A DNA stretch of 64,000 nt from a virus, in the IMG/VR virus record IMGVR_UViG_3300025141_000071, positions 1 through 64,000 of that record; one strand, given 5' to 3'. Of the stretch, positions 27,439 to 36,622 are shown piece after piece. Within the stretch, counting starts at the first letter, position 1. Every line of letters begins with the position of its first letter. Both the position numbers and the translations under genes were made by a program. Below the pieces are notes generated by a model that saw only the letters and a program-made list of their open reading frames with translations, was not told the DNA's origin and did not search any database.

Positions 27439-30342
27439 ATGGATTCTTATGCTGGCTATAGAGGTACATCTCCCCCTAATGTCTTTGTCGCTTTTGACAA
27501 GGCGCAGTTGGATATGGACTCAGGACTCTTTGTTAGGTACGAAGACCCTCTAGATTTAAAGAATACTTTTGTTAGTTGGGATTATGGCTTCGATGGAGGT
27601 AACAAGGGGTTAGGTAAACTTGTGTTGATTAACCCAGGCACGCAGATTGAGGATAAGTTGTTTTCTTGGTATGCTGCGTTGGCTCCCCGCTCATGGACGG
27701 CTACGGAACGTGGATATACTAAGTCGGAGTTAGAAGAGAGGTGTAGGGAAGTAGCTGATTTTTATGTTAGGTGGGGGTATCAATCCCCTGCTAATCTTGC
27801 GTCAGGAGGCATTCCTTCAGGAGGTTATACTTCCGTAGACAATGGAGCATTATCCCACATTCATAAGTTTAGATTATTGGATATGGGGTATCGTATCTCT
27901 GATAAGGGAGATAAGATTATCACCCTAACTCTCGTTAATATGTGGGAATTATATTATAATACCACTAAGTTTGTTCAACGCGAGAGAATGTTTGAGGTTC
28001 CCTTGACGGACGCTAATGGCGTGTGCCGTCCACCCTCTACTATTGTACAAGAATTTTTGTTACAGTTCAACTCTGCCCATGAACAGTATAAAGGTTATTC
28101 TAAATGGACTGACGGGATGTTTGAATCGTTAAATGCAGATTTTGACCTCTTATTAAAAGCCAAATCTAATGACCCTAAATATAAACCCGCACAGGCTACA
28201 CTTCCCGTAAATGCTCAAGATTTATATGTTAAGTATAGTGAGGCTAAATCTTTAAATCATACGGCGAAGGAGAACTGGGCCGTCATGGGCGCTCTTCAAG
28301 AGTTCTATGGACAGTTTGGCATGGTTCCTAGTTTTAAAGTGCCCAAGCCTAAAACACCCGCACCACAAAAGACACCTTCTCCTAACCAAGGGAAGGGTGC
28401 TCCCGACCAAGGAACTCCCGAGAACCCGAACCCTACTGCGGTTCAGGAAGCTGAGAATAAAGTAGTTGCTAATACTGACTTGGCAATGGAGGTTATTATT
28501 AACGACCCTATTACCGTGGATAATAATCCCCTTGCGATGGCGATGAATTACCTGGTCCCAGGCTCTCCTATTCCTATGTCTCCTCCCGCAGGAGTTCCTT
28601 ACTTGATGGTTTATAGGGATAAGAATGATATTGCAAAGACGGAAGTAACGCTTAAACAGATAAGCGCAATACGAGATACTAATAAATTTTGGTACGCAGT
28701 TCACCCAGTGTTTCAATCATTAGTTCAAGACAAGCCATGGTCGCAGGCTCAAAAGTATCTTGCTTGGTCTCAGATGTGGCCACCGCCCAACACAAGCGTA
28801 CTTTTAGAAGGTGAGTCTGGTTTAAATGAGTATCCTCTGGGGGATTGCTCTTCTGGTGATTTTGTTGACTGCGCTATTGAAGTTACGAAGAATGCAATTA
28901 TAGCTAAGGAAGAAGAAGCCATAGCGGAGTTACATGCGGCAAACAAAGTTGAGGCGGAGCAAGCAGCTCAAGCAGAAACCATGCAACATCTCCAAGACCT
29001 TGGAGTGTACGAGCCCGAAGACGATGATGCAGAGGAATTCCTCCCCCACACTATTCAGTTTATGTCTAAAAATCTTAAATTGGATGTGGATGTTTTAATT
29101 GCTTATTTAAATGATAAGTATTTTAAAGGAACTTCACGGTACTTGCAGTCTGGACAATTGGAGTTTGCGAATGTTCCTAATGCCAACCGACCCGAAGTTG
29201 AAAAAATACTAGGGGGTGCTTTCGAGGGAATGGATTGGGAGGAGGATAATGGATTACTATTAATGACAGATAGTAATGAAATGTCCGAGATTTTTAGCTT
29301 TGCCATGGAAGATAAGGGTATCAAGTCATTTCCTATCCAGTCAAATACTAGACCCAACACTATCTCGATTTCAACGGGATTTAATAGCCGTCCTGATAAT
29401 ATTATTACCAATCTAAATTGGAGTATAAATCAAGGCTCGATGTTTTTAGAGATTAGAAACACACCGATGGTTGTACAGAAGTTGTATAATGTAGCTAAAC
29501 GCTTTGAAGACCCTGAGTATAGAGATGTGGTAACAGCAACCCTTGCTTTGGAACTGCACTTTGAGAACGCTAAGGATGGCGTCCTAACCAACGATGGAAA
29601 CGGTGCAGGTGGAATTGCAGCGCCTGAGCTTAACAATCAAAAGGATGCGGTTGGAGCGGAGGTATTCCCTAACTCTATCATTGAGTCGGCTCAGGCGCAA
29701 GCAACAACTATGACTTCCTTTGATTCCGATTCCCAAGATGGAGCGGATATCTCGGAGTCTTCGCGTGCGGACCTTATAGAGACAGTTAGACAGGACTTAC
29801 GGTTTATTACGGATAAAGGTTTAACTGATATATTTTTCCCAAAGGTGGGGGATGACGCACAAGACAGCATTCGAACTCGGTACTTTATCTCTAACCCTCA
29901 AGGGCAGGATGACGTAAAGACTCAAAAAGTGGTTCCTTACTTTCGGTATGTCACTAAGTCTCCTATAACTATTTTACAAAAGAAGTTAGAGGCTCAAGGT
30001 CTGGCTGCGACCACCGAAAACTCTGTGTTGACTCAAGCAAAAGTCCAAGCCTTGAATATTTTCCAGAAGCTTATCACTGATATTAAAATTGAAATGTTGG
30101 GTGTACCTGAGATGGACATCTGGACAAATGAAATTCAAAATAGAAGTGTTGCTTTGTGGGTTCATGAACCTAGGGTTCCTGGGACTTACCACTGGTTAAC
30201 AGGCATGTATACGATTGCTGATTTTAACCACCGAATTGATGGTAACGGTTATGCAACTACTCTAACATTACTACCTAAGCTACCTAATACGGCTGAGGAA
30301 ATGTCTAAATTTACATTTCTAAAAATTGGAGGTACAGAATGA
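27439..30342 (+). CDS. Large baseplate hub protein (gp27/gpD-like), 967 aa
   Basis: The C-terminal ~100 residues (IEMLGVPEMDIWTNEI, VALWVHEPRVPGTYHWLTGMYTI, GNGYATTLTLLPKL) match the second barrel of the tail hub family (T4 gp27, P2 gpD). The N-terminal ~200 residues (LVLINPGTQIEDKLFSWYA, FRLLDMGYRISDKGDKIITLTLV) fit the first barrel. Between them are a Pro/Lys-rich linker (about 298-340) and an acidic insertion. It is far longer than T4 gp27 (391 aa). It makes the channel under the tube and carries the spike. Its stop overlaps the spike start in ATGA. Confidence 0.65.
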   Translation: MDSYAGYRGTSPPNVFVAFDKAQLDMDSGLFVRYEDPLDLKNTFVSWDYGFDGGNKGLGKLVLINPGTQIEDKLFSWYAALAPRSWTATERGYTKSELEERCREVADFYVRWGYQSPANLASGGIPSGGYTSVDNGALSHIHKFRLLDMGYRISDKGDKIITLTLVNMWELYYNTTKFVQRERMFEVPLTDANGVCRPPSTIVQEFLLQFNSAHEQYKGYSKWTDGMFESLNADFDLLLKAKSNDPKYKPAQATLPVNAQDLYVKYSEAKSLNHTAKENWAVMGALQEFYGQFGMVPSFKVPKPKTPAPQKTPSPNQGKGAPDQGTPENPNPTAVQEAENKVVANTDLAMEVIINDPITVDNNPLAMAMNYLVPGSPIPMSPPAGVPYLMVYRDKNDIAKTEVTLKQISAIRDTNKFWYAVHPVFQSLVQDKPWSQAQKYLAWSQMWPPPNTSVLLEGESGLNEYPLGDCSSGDFVDCAIEVTKNAIIAKEEEAIAELHAANKVEAEQAAQAETMQHLQDLGVYEPEDDDAEEFLPHTIQFMSKNLKLDVDVLIAYLNDKYFKGTSRYLQSGQLEFANVPNANRPEVEKILGGAFEGMDWEEDNGLLLMTDSNEMSEIFSFAMEDKGIKSFPIQSNTRPNTISISTGFNSRPDNIITNLNWSINQGSMFLEIRNTPMVVQKLYNVAKRFEDPEYRDVVTATLALELHFENAKDGVLTNDGNGAGGIAAPELNNQKDAVGAEVFPNSIIESAQAQATTMTSFDSDSQDGADISESSRADLIETVRQDLRFITDKGLTDIFFPKVGDDAQDSIRTRYFISNPQGQDDVKTQKVVPYFRYVTKSPITILQKKLEAQGLAATTENSVLTQAKVQALNIFQKLITDIKIEMLGVPEMDIWTNEIQNRSVALWVHEPRVPGTYHWLTGMYTIADFNHRIDGNGYATTLTLLPKLPNTAEEMSKFTFLKIGGTE

Positions 30343-31460
30343 GAATTGGAATGGTAGCGGATGCGCGGGATATAACTAGCGGTGGCATCCTAAAAGTAGC
30401 CCCTTTAGATTCTGAGGGGCAAATAGCGCAAACGACTATTGATGTTGTGTATTTATCCCCTAACATAGGCGCGGGACAGGGTTTATTTACTATTCCTGGG
30501 GAAGGGTCTATGGTTATGTATGAGGACGCGGGTGATAGCCTCTTGCGCTTAGCCAGACACGCTCAGCACTCCGACACCCCCTATAAGTGGGTTTTTGTAG
30601 GAGCATTAACAGCCGACCTTATCCAACGCAGAGGAGAGTCCTCTGTTTCTAATGATAAGAATGACGCGGACGAAGGGAATGATACTCAGCGTGACCCTTA
30701 CGGAAGAGACCCTTTTAAGGATAATATTATTCTTGACGGGGGCATCCCTGAAGCGGGTAATGTGTATGCCGACAATTTCTTGCCCCAGCAAGACATTTGG
30801 AAACATAAATGCGGACATAAGTTCGTTATGTCTCACAAGATAACTGCCAATGGCCGTCACGATAATTCAACGTTACTTCAAAACGCCTCTGGCAAGAAAA
30901 TTCATTTAGATGATGGTCTTCCCGAGTTAAAGATGGACCGAATCACCATAACTGACGAACACAAAAATAGAATTGTAATTCGTACGGGAGGGGATAACCC
31001 AGACAGCTGCGAAGTTCACACTATACGAAATCAAAGTTATACGACCGAGAGAGGTAACCAGCACCTTATTATCATGCCCGCAAGTAAAGGGGATTCTCGC
31101 AGGGAGAACATGGGTGCGGGCGACATGCATGATGTAGTTGCCAAAGGGATGTACCGACAGGAAGTCGAAAAGGATATCCTACGTATAAGCCATAACGGAA
31201 ATGTTGAGGAGCGCGCTGATACGGGAGATATACGTTACACGGCTACTGAAGGAGCTATTACGATTGACGCGGGCGAAGGCATAACTTTGGAGTGTGGAGG
31301 TTCTACTATAGTAATGACCCCGACTTCCATCACTATGAACAGTCCTACCGTTAATATTACGGGTGCAGCAGGAGACGCTCTAATTTCCTCTATCTCTCTC
31401 ACAGGACATACACACAGCGGTGTAGAGTCGGGTGGTTCTTCAACAGGCGGCCCGCAATAG
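30339..31460 (+). CDS. gp5: Central spike protein (gp5/gpV-like), 373 aa
   Basis: The first ~90 residues form an OB-fold-like module (VVYLSPNIGAGQGLFTIPGEGSMVMYE). A middle region follows (HLDDGLPELKMDRITITDEHKNRIVIRT), then beta-helix repeats (GAITIDAGEGITLECGGSTI, TPTSITMNSPTVNITG). The end reads GHTHSGVESGGSSTGGPQ, the classic ending of P2 gpV/Mu gp45-type spikes. It pierces the outer membrane. No lysozyme domain is present, unlike T4 gp5. A metal-binding HxH (THSG region) may hold the tip iron. Confidence 0.82.
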   Translation: MRIGMVADARDITSGGILKVAPLDSEGQIAQTTIDVVYLSPNIGAGQGLFTIPGEGSMVMYEDAGDSLLRLARHAQHSDTPYKWVFVGALTADLIQRRGESSVSNDKNDADEGNDTQRDPYGRDPFKDNIILDGGIPEAGNVYADNFLPQQDIWKHKCGHKFVMSHKITANGRHDNSTLLQNASGKKIHLDDGLPELKMDRITITDEHKNRIVIRTGGDNPDSCEVHTIRNQSYTTERGNQHLIIMPASKGDSRRENMGAGDMHDVVAKGMYRQEVEKDILRISHNGNVEERADTGDIRYTATEGAITIDAGEGITLECGGSTIVMTPTSITMNSPTVNITGAAGDALISSISLTGHTHSGVESGGSSTGGPQ

Positions 31461-31462
31461 AG

Positions 31463-31470
31463 TATATAAT
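31463..31470 (+). promoter_or_regulatory. Late-type -10 box before the lectin-like gene
   Basis: TATATAAT (31463-31470), with TATAAT 7 bases before the ATG at 31478, in the short gap after the spike stop. There is no -35 and no good Shine-Dalgarno, again suggesting a leaderless start. Confidence 0.5.
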
Positions 31471-31477
31471 ATAAGCC

Positions 31478-34400
31478 ATGATTTCAGAAAACACACTTAA
31501 CCTTTTACCTACGAATGCCTTGGCAGCTTTGTCTAATGGTCTTGTAACAAAGGCTACGGATAAGCAAGCGGATTTGTCTGCGGAAAAGGCTCGTTCCGAC
31601 AAGCTGAATGGGGTAGCTGAGGTAGAAAACACCGAAGGGGGTCATACCACCTCTACTTTAAAAAATACTTTAGCTACCATTCAATCCGCTTTGGAGATTG
31701 GAGGGATGGCAAAAAGTGTTTATGATTTGGCGAAGACTCTATCTGATGGAGGAGAAGAGCCTTACGACCCTCAAAGTGTGGCTCCTGGAACTGACACAAG
31801 CCCTCAAGCTATTAGTAATATGGGCGCTGACCTCGGTGACCAGCTAGGTTCTGGTGAGGCACAGGCGGGAACTTCAATCGCCATGGGATTACAGAAACTA
31901 GAGTCTACTCAAAATATCGTTCAAATGCAAGCGGAGCTGGCAGAGACTACTGAGCAGTTAGAAGCCGTAAATGAGATGATAAAGAAGCGTGCTACGGGAG
32001 AAGTGCCGAGCCCTAAAGTTAACTACAGTAAGGTTCAAGACGCCTTAGAAAACACCCTTGAACAACTAGCCCAATCTGGCGCGTTTACCGAGGACCAGAT
32101 GACGGACCTTACGGCTACGCTTGAACGCGCTACAGAAGTTAACTTAGAAAACTTCGAAAAGCTTGTGGAGGATAGAATTGTAACGCCCTTCCTTGAAAAC
32201 TCTGCGGCGATTAATATAATTGCTTCCCAATTGTTGGCCACCGATGAAGTTGAGGAAGATGAAAGCATTTTTGATACTGTTTATGGTCCTCCTATCTCCA
32301 CATCTGGAAAGTTTATTTTATCCGAGGATGGTCTTTATTATGACTCTAGAAATGGTTCCATTCCTTATGTAACCGCAATGAAGGTGGACTCTCGCTCCTG
32401 GGAATTAAGATATGCCTCTAATAGAGGGGGTAAAGGTCAGTTATACACGGAGGCTAACAACCAGAGGTTTGCCGACACTATCCTATCCTTTGAATATCAA
32501 AATGAAAGCGGGGCTGTAAAAGACTTTTATGAGTATGATGATATTCTACAGGGGTTAGGGAACGATAGAAACCTTCAAATTCAGTCCGTGTCTGGGAGGA
32601 TAGATGATTTAGTCGCATCTGGTTACTCACCAAGCTCTGCTATAGTTAAAAACTATAAAGAGAGTTACGCTAGTATAGGGCACGCTTATGAGAATAAAAT
32701 TAAAAAGCGTAAAAAGCAGCTTCAGATAGCTGCGCTGTTTGGACCTTTCGGTGTAACCACATCTTCTAGCCCTGAAGGTGCTGGGAGTTTCTATAAAATA
32801 CAGGACATGATACGCGAGGAGTTAGAGCCTTTGGAGTGTGGCTCCGAGGAGCCGTTCGAACGGCGAGACTACACCACACCTCAAGACGAAAACCGCAATC
32901 CTGACCTAGAGATAACGCGTCGAGTCTTTATCCCTAGAATTCCTATAAATGATTTTTCCTACCTAAAAAACATCGGGTTAATTCCAGGGGTATCCTTCCA
33001 GGAAGAGGTGATGTTACATTCTTCTGACCTAGATGAAACGACTAATCCCTTACCTCCCGTATTCCTAGAGCACGGTCCTGGTGAGCCAATTCAGGCTATC
33101 CCAGAGATGTCTATCGCTCCTCTAGGAGAGACAGATTGGGTAAATACGTCAGGGGACACCGCACTTGCAGGGGTTATCCCTTTCCTTAGAACTCTAGACA
33201 GTTCCATTGTAACGGATAACCTTGTAGTGTGTTATAACTTTTTAGAGCCTTCAGCGGTAACGGCCCCCAGCTCTAATGATTACAATGTAAGGAATTATGT
33301 TGACGGTGGGTATGGGTTGAATGCTAAGATGGTAGGAGATTCTGCTGCTTCCATTTTTGTTTCTGGTGTAACCATACCTTATTTAACTGGAGCTTTATAC
33401 GACATTCAAAGGAAGTATGGGATGAGGTATAGTTGGTTGGATGCATCCACAGGCTCTTACGTGCGACTTCCCAATAACTGGAGAGGGAATGAGGTCTACC
33501 CCGCATCTCAACCGTTAGACGATTTGATGTACAACGCCAGGGGTTGGAGTATGGATTTTTGGGCTCACACCCCAAACCTATCTTCTACTTTAACTGCGGC
33601 GCATAGATATAAGCTTGTTGCCGCAAACGAGAACTGTGGAAGCCCTATCACTTCGAGCCCTGGAACGACTACGACAGTAACGGCAGGTCCTGGAGGTTGG
33701 GGGATGAGAAGCAGAGAAAGGACTAAGGGTATGATTATAGGTTGGCGGGATAAAGGGGACCCTGGAACCGTTAACGCTAGTGGGTTAGAGTTCGTAGTAT
33801 TACCTACCGTCGCGCAAAACGATGAGCGTTGGGGAAAAAGTGTTTGTATCGAAGAGTCTGTTAGCGGTGACGGAGGCGGAGCCTGCTCAGAAGAGTATGG
33901 GTTTAAGGTACCCGTGTCGGCAACCAGTGTTAGCGGTTATACTATTGGGGATGCCTCATCGGTGTTTACTCATTACGTTATTGCTTGCGATACTCCCACT
34001 GATACCATGACGGTTTACGTAAACGGTCAGTTTGTCGCTTCCGCTAATATTAGTACCGCTTTCGGGATTGCGCCTGGACAACCGCTTAATGTCCCAACCC
34101 AAATATCTGAGGGAGCCTATCAGGACCCAACAGGAGAATTTGGTGAGCAGTTATATACAGGAAACCTGGACAATAAACCCCCTATTTTCACTCCATGGAT
34201 TTTGGGTGGAGGATTTACTGACGGCGTAGGACATGAGTCCCCCCCGTTATTCTCCTCTACTTTCCCTGGGTTCCTTGGAACTAACACTAACGATTCCTAT
34301 TTTAGAGTGGCTATGGAGGCCGATGGCGGACCCGTGGGACAGCACTCGGTATTAGCTACAAACGTTCCTGGTCTTGGTGGGTATGACCCAACGGGTTCTA

Positions 34401-34549
34401 ATTATATTTTAGCGCGAAGTGGGTTGGATGGACACCTTGGAAGTTTCAAGATGTACGGAAAACCCCTATCTAATAAAGAGGTACTTATCAATTATAATGC
34501 ACAACGTCCTTTCTTTACAGGAATCACCACCCCCTTTAGGCTTCTATAA
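31478..34549 (+). CDS. Baseplate-associated protein with LamG/lectin-like domain, 1023 aa
   Basis: Residues about 1-250 are helical and Glu/Ala-rich. The middle has a basic helix (IKKRKKQLQIAALFGPFG). The C-terminal ~450 residues are beta-rich with MDFWAHTP, ITSSPGTTTTVTAGPGGWG, HYVIACDTPTDTMTVYVNGQFVASAN and LGSFKMYGKPLSNKEVLINYNAQRP, a pattern typical of concanavalin A-like LamG jelly rolls. Its place between spike and gp25 suggests a baseplate protein that touches host surface glycans. The stop overlaps gp25 in TAATG. The domain call is from pattern, not search. Confidence 0.65.
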   Translation: MISENTLNLLPTNALAALSNGLVTKATDKQADLSAEKARSDKLNGVAEVENTEGGHTTSTLKNTLATIQSALEIGGMAKSVYDLAKTLSDGGEEPYDPQSVAPGTDTSPQAISNMGADLGDQLGSGEAQAGTSIAMGLQKLESTQNIVQMQAELAETTEQLEAVNEMIKKRATGEVPSPKVNYSKVQDALENTLEQLAQSGAFTEDQMTDLTATLERATEVNLENFEKLVEDRIVTPFLENSAAINIIASQLLATDEVEEDESIFDTVYGPPISTSGKFILSEDGLYYDSRNGSIPYVTAMKVDSRSWELRYASNRGGKGQLYTEANNQRFADTILSFEYQNESGAVKDFYEYDDILQGLGNDRNLQIQSVSGRIDDLVASGYSPSSAIVKNYKESYASIGHAYENKIKKRKKQLQIAALFGPFGVTTSSSPEGAGSFYKIQDMIREELEPLECGSEEPFERRDYTTPQDENRNPDLEITRRVFIPRIPINDFSYLKNIGLIPGVSFQEEVMLHSSDLDETTNPLPPVFLEHGPGEPIQAIPEMSIAPLGETDWVNTSGDTALAGVIPFLRTLDSSIVTDNLVVCYNFLEPSAVTAPSSNDYNVRNYVDGGYGLNAKMVGDSAASIFVSGVTIPYLTGALYDIQRKYGMRYSWLDASTGSYVRLPNNWRGNEVYPASQPLDDLMYNARGWSMDFWAHTPNLSSTLTAAHRYKLVAANENCGSPITSSPGTTTTVTAGPGGWGMRSRERTKGMIIGWRDKGDPGTVNASGLEFVVLPTVAQNDERWGKSVCIEESVSGDGGGACSEEYGFKVPVSATSVSGYTIGDASSVFTHYVIACDTPTDTMTVYVNGQFVASANISTAFGIAPGQPLNVPTQISEGAYQDPTGEFGEQLYTGNLDNKPPIFTPWILGGGFTDGVGHESPPLFSSTFPGFLGTNTNDSYFRVAMEADGGPVGQHSVLATNVPGLGGYDPTGSNYILARSGLDGHLGSFKMYGKPLSNKEVLINYNAQRPFFTGITTPFRLL

Positions 34550-34989
34550 TGGCTAGTTACGGAGATTTACAGTTTGTTACCGCTAATAGCGCACATGCCG
34601 TTAAAGGTTTGGCGTGGCCGTGTCGTATAAACAATACGGGAGGGATGTTCTCCATAAACTACAACGAAACTTCCATCAAAGACTCGTTAATTCAACTCCT
34701 TTTAACTCAGAGAGGCGAGCGCCCTATGAGGTTAGATTATGGGACCGATTTGCGTAGCTCGGTGTTTGCGCCTATGGATGCTCAAACGATTGAAGGGTTA
34801 GAAACATCTATTAAAACTGCAATAGAGCGTTATGAACCACGAGTACTTATAAGGAGCTTCACCTTATCTCCCAGCGAGGAGACATCAGAGATGAATCTAG
34901 AACTAGCGTTCTCTGTAAAGGATAATGTTTTCTCGACAGATGGGATTTACCTTACTGTAAACACTCAAGGAGTTGTAATCAATGGCTAA
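34549..34989 (+). CDS. gp25: Baseplate wedge gp25-like protein
   Basis: A 146-aa member of the gp25/gpW family. It contains SIKDSLIQLLLTQRGERP followed by MRLDYGTDLRSSVFAP and AIERYEPRV, the hallmark of this lysozyme-related but non-enzymatic sheath-initiator family. It starts sheath assembly at the baseplate. It overlaps both neighbours: TAATG with the upstream gene and 8 bases with gp6. Confidence 0.92.
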   Translation: MASYGDLQFVTANSAHAVKGLAWPCRINNTGGMFSINYNETSIKDSLIQLLLTQRGERPMRLDYGTDLRSSVFAPMDAQTIEGLETSIKTAIERYEPRVLIRSFTLSPSEETSEMNLELAFSVKDNVFSTDGIYLTVNTQGVVING

Positions 34990-36622
34990 CCAAAATGTAC
35001 CCAATTCAAACCCCGCGTTTGATTCTATTTATAACCCAAGCGGGTTTGATGGTCAAGTAACCTCAGACTGGCTCCGCTTAGGTGGTATCCCTGAAGCTTT
35101 AAAGAAAGATTTAATTGATTTTTCTACTGAGGATTTTGATGAGTTTAAAACAAGTTTTCAAGAGTACGTAAAATCCGTATATCCTCGGGACTACAATAAC
35201 TTTGTCGAGTCAGATTTAGGGCAAATGCTTACTGAGTTGTTTGCTTACCAAGCAGCCGTGCTATCGTTCAAGGCAGACGCTTTAGCTCAGGAAAATTACC
35301 TTGCGACTGCAAAAACTTCAGAAGGTCTTATTAAGTTACTAGAGTTAATTGGAATTTCTCTTAGGGGTCCTGTTCCCGCTAAAGCGAACTGTATTCTTAC
35401 TGTCGATGATGCGGCATACGCGGTTACTGGGACAAACTATATGAATATCCCCTTAACCTCAAGAACTATTGATATGGTGAGTACTAGGGATAATCTCCCT
35501 CTTTCTTATACCCTTTACAATGTCGATGCTAACGGGAACATAGACATGCAAGCTGAAGACCTTTACTTGGATATGACATCTTTTGAGCAGCCAGCGGGCG
35601 TGATTGCCAATAACTTACTTCTTTTAGAAGGAAAGATGCAAACTACGACGGGTAATTTCTTAACTGGGTCTACAAATCAAACGATTAATCTAACACTTCC
35701 CTCTGTTGTAGAAGGTAGTGTAGCTGTTTCCTCTAGTGATGGCTGGTTTGAGGAGATTGACAATATATGGTTCGCCTCTGCGGGTGCCGCTGCGTTTCAA
35801 CTTAAATACAACGAGGATTTCTCATGCCAACTCCAATTCGGGGACGGTATTGTAGGCAAAGCCCCTACTCCTGGAAGTCCGTACAAAGTAATGTATCGAA
35901 CGGGTGGTGGACTGCGTGGCAATGTGGGGGCTAACTCTATACAGTCGGCAGGAAGCGCCGAGTTTGGTAATGACCCTGGACAAACCCACCCCTTCTCTAT
36001 AGTTAATAATAAAGCTGGGACGGGAGGAGTGAATGCTCAATCCTTAGAAGAGGCTAGACGATTTGGGCCTATGTGGTTCGCGGCTCAGTATAGAGCGGTT
36101 ACAGGCCAGGACTACACCGCGTTTGCAAATAGGTTTAGAAGCGCTCTAGGGAAGACTGGGAAAGCGTTGGCGGTTTTACGGGATAACGGAAGCGCAGGAA
36201 ATATGATTGATATTTTTGTTCTTCAAAAAGCTACCGAGAATCACCTAGAGAGAGCTTCTTTTGAGTTTAAGAATGAAATGCTTACCTACCTCAACAACTA
36301 CCGCATGATGACTGACGAGCTTACTATAGTTGACGGTGTTGTGAGGACATTAGATTTAGCCACTACGCTTTACATTGATAAGCAGCAAAAGCTTTCATCT
36401 GAGGATGTTAAACAAAGAATTGCTGGACTTATTCAAGATTACTTCTCCACTAACGTCATGGATTTTGGAAAACCTCTCATTTTAGCCGAACTTATTAACT
36501 ACATTTTAGGGGACCCTGGCGCTAGATTTTTCTCAATAGATAATTATTCCAACGATATCTATGTAGATTTTAATGAAATTCTACAATTGAATAACATAGA
36601 GATTAACGTGCAGTACGTATAA
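34982..36622 (+). CDS. gp6: Baseplate wedge gp6 (gpJ-like)
   Basis: A 546-aa wedge protein. The N-terminal YPRDYNNFVESDLGQML, TELFAYQAAVLSFKADALAQ and ENYLATAKTSEGLIKLLELIG are typical of T4 gp6/P2 gpJ. The region LEEARRFGPMWFAAQYRAVT, GQDYTAFANRF, is the conserved core. It forms the iris ring of the baseplate with gp7. Direct overlaps with gp25 and the next gene (TAATG) show translational coupling. Confidence 0.88.
   Translation: MANQNVPNSNPAFDSIYNPSGFDGQVTSDWLRLGGIPEALKKDLIDFSTEDFDEFKTSFQEYVKSVYPRDYNNFVESDLGQMLTELFAYQAAVLSFKADALAQENYLATAKTSEGLIKLLELIGISLRGPVPAKANCILTVDDAAYAVTGTNYMNIPLTSRTIDMVSTRDNLPLSYTLYNVDANGNIDMQAEDLYLDMTSFEQPAGVIANNLLLLEGKMQTTTGNFLTGSTNQTINLTLPSVVEGSVAVSSSDGWFEEIDNIWFASAGAAAFQLKYNEDFSCQLQFGDGIVGKAPTPGSPYKVMYRTGGGLRGNVGANSIQSAGSAEFGNDPGQTHPFSIVNNKAGTGGVNAQSLEEARRFGPMWFAAQYRAVTGQDYTAFANRFRSALGKTGKALAVLRDNGSAGNMIDIFVLQKATENHLERASFEFKNEMLTYLNNYRMMTDELTIVDGVVRTLDLATTLYIDKQQKLSSEDVKQRIAGLIQDYFSTNVMDFGKPLILAELINYILGDPGARFFSIDNYSNDIYVDFNEILQLNNIEINVQYV

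Noticed and set aside
28252-28716. 154-codon minus-strand frame within the hub gene
   Set aside because: No RBS, unusual composition (His/Arg/Asn-rich) and full overlap with a well-supported gene.
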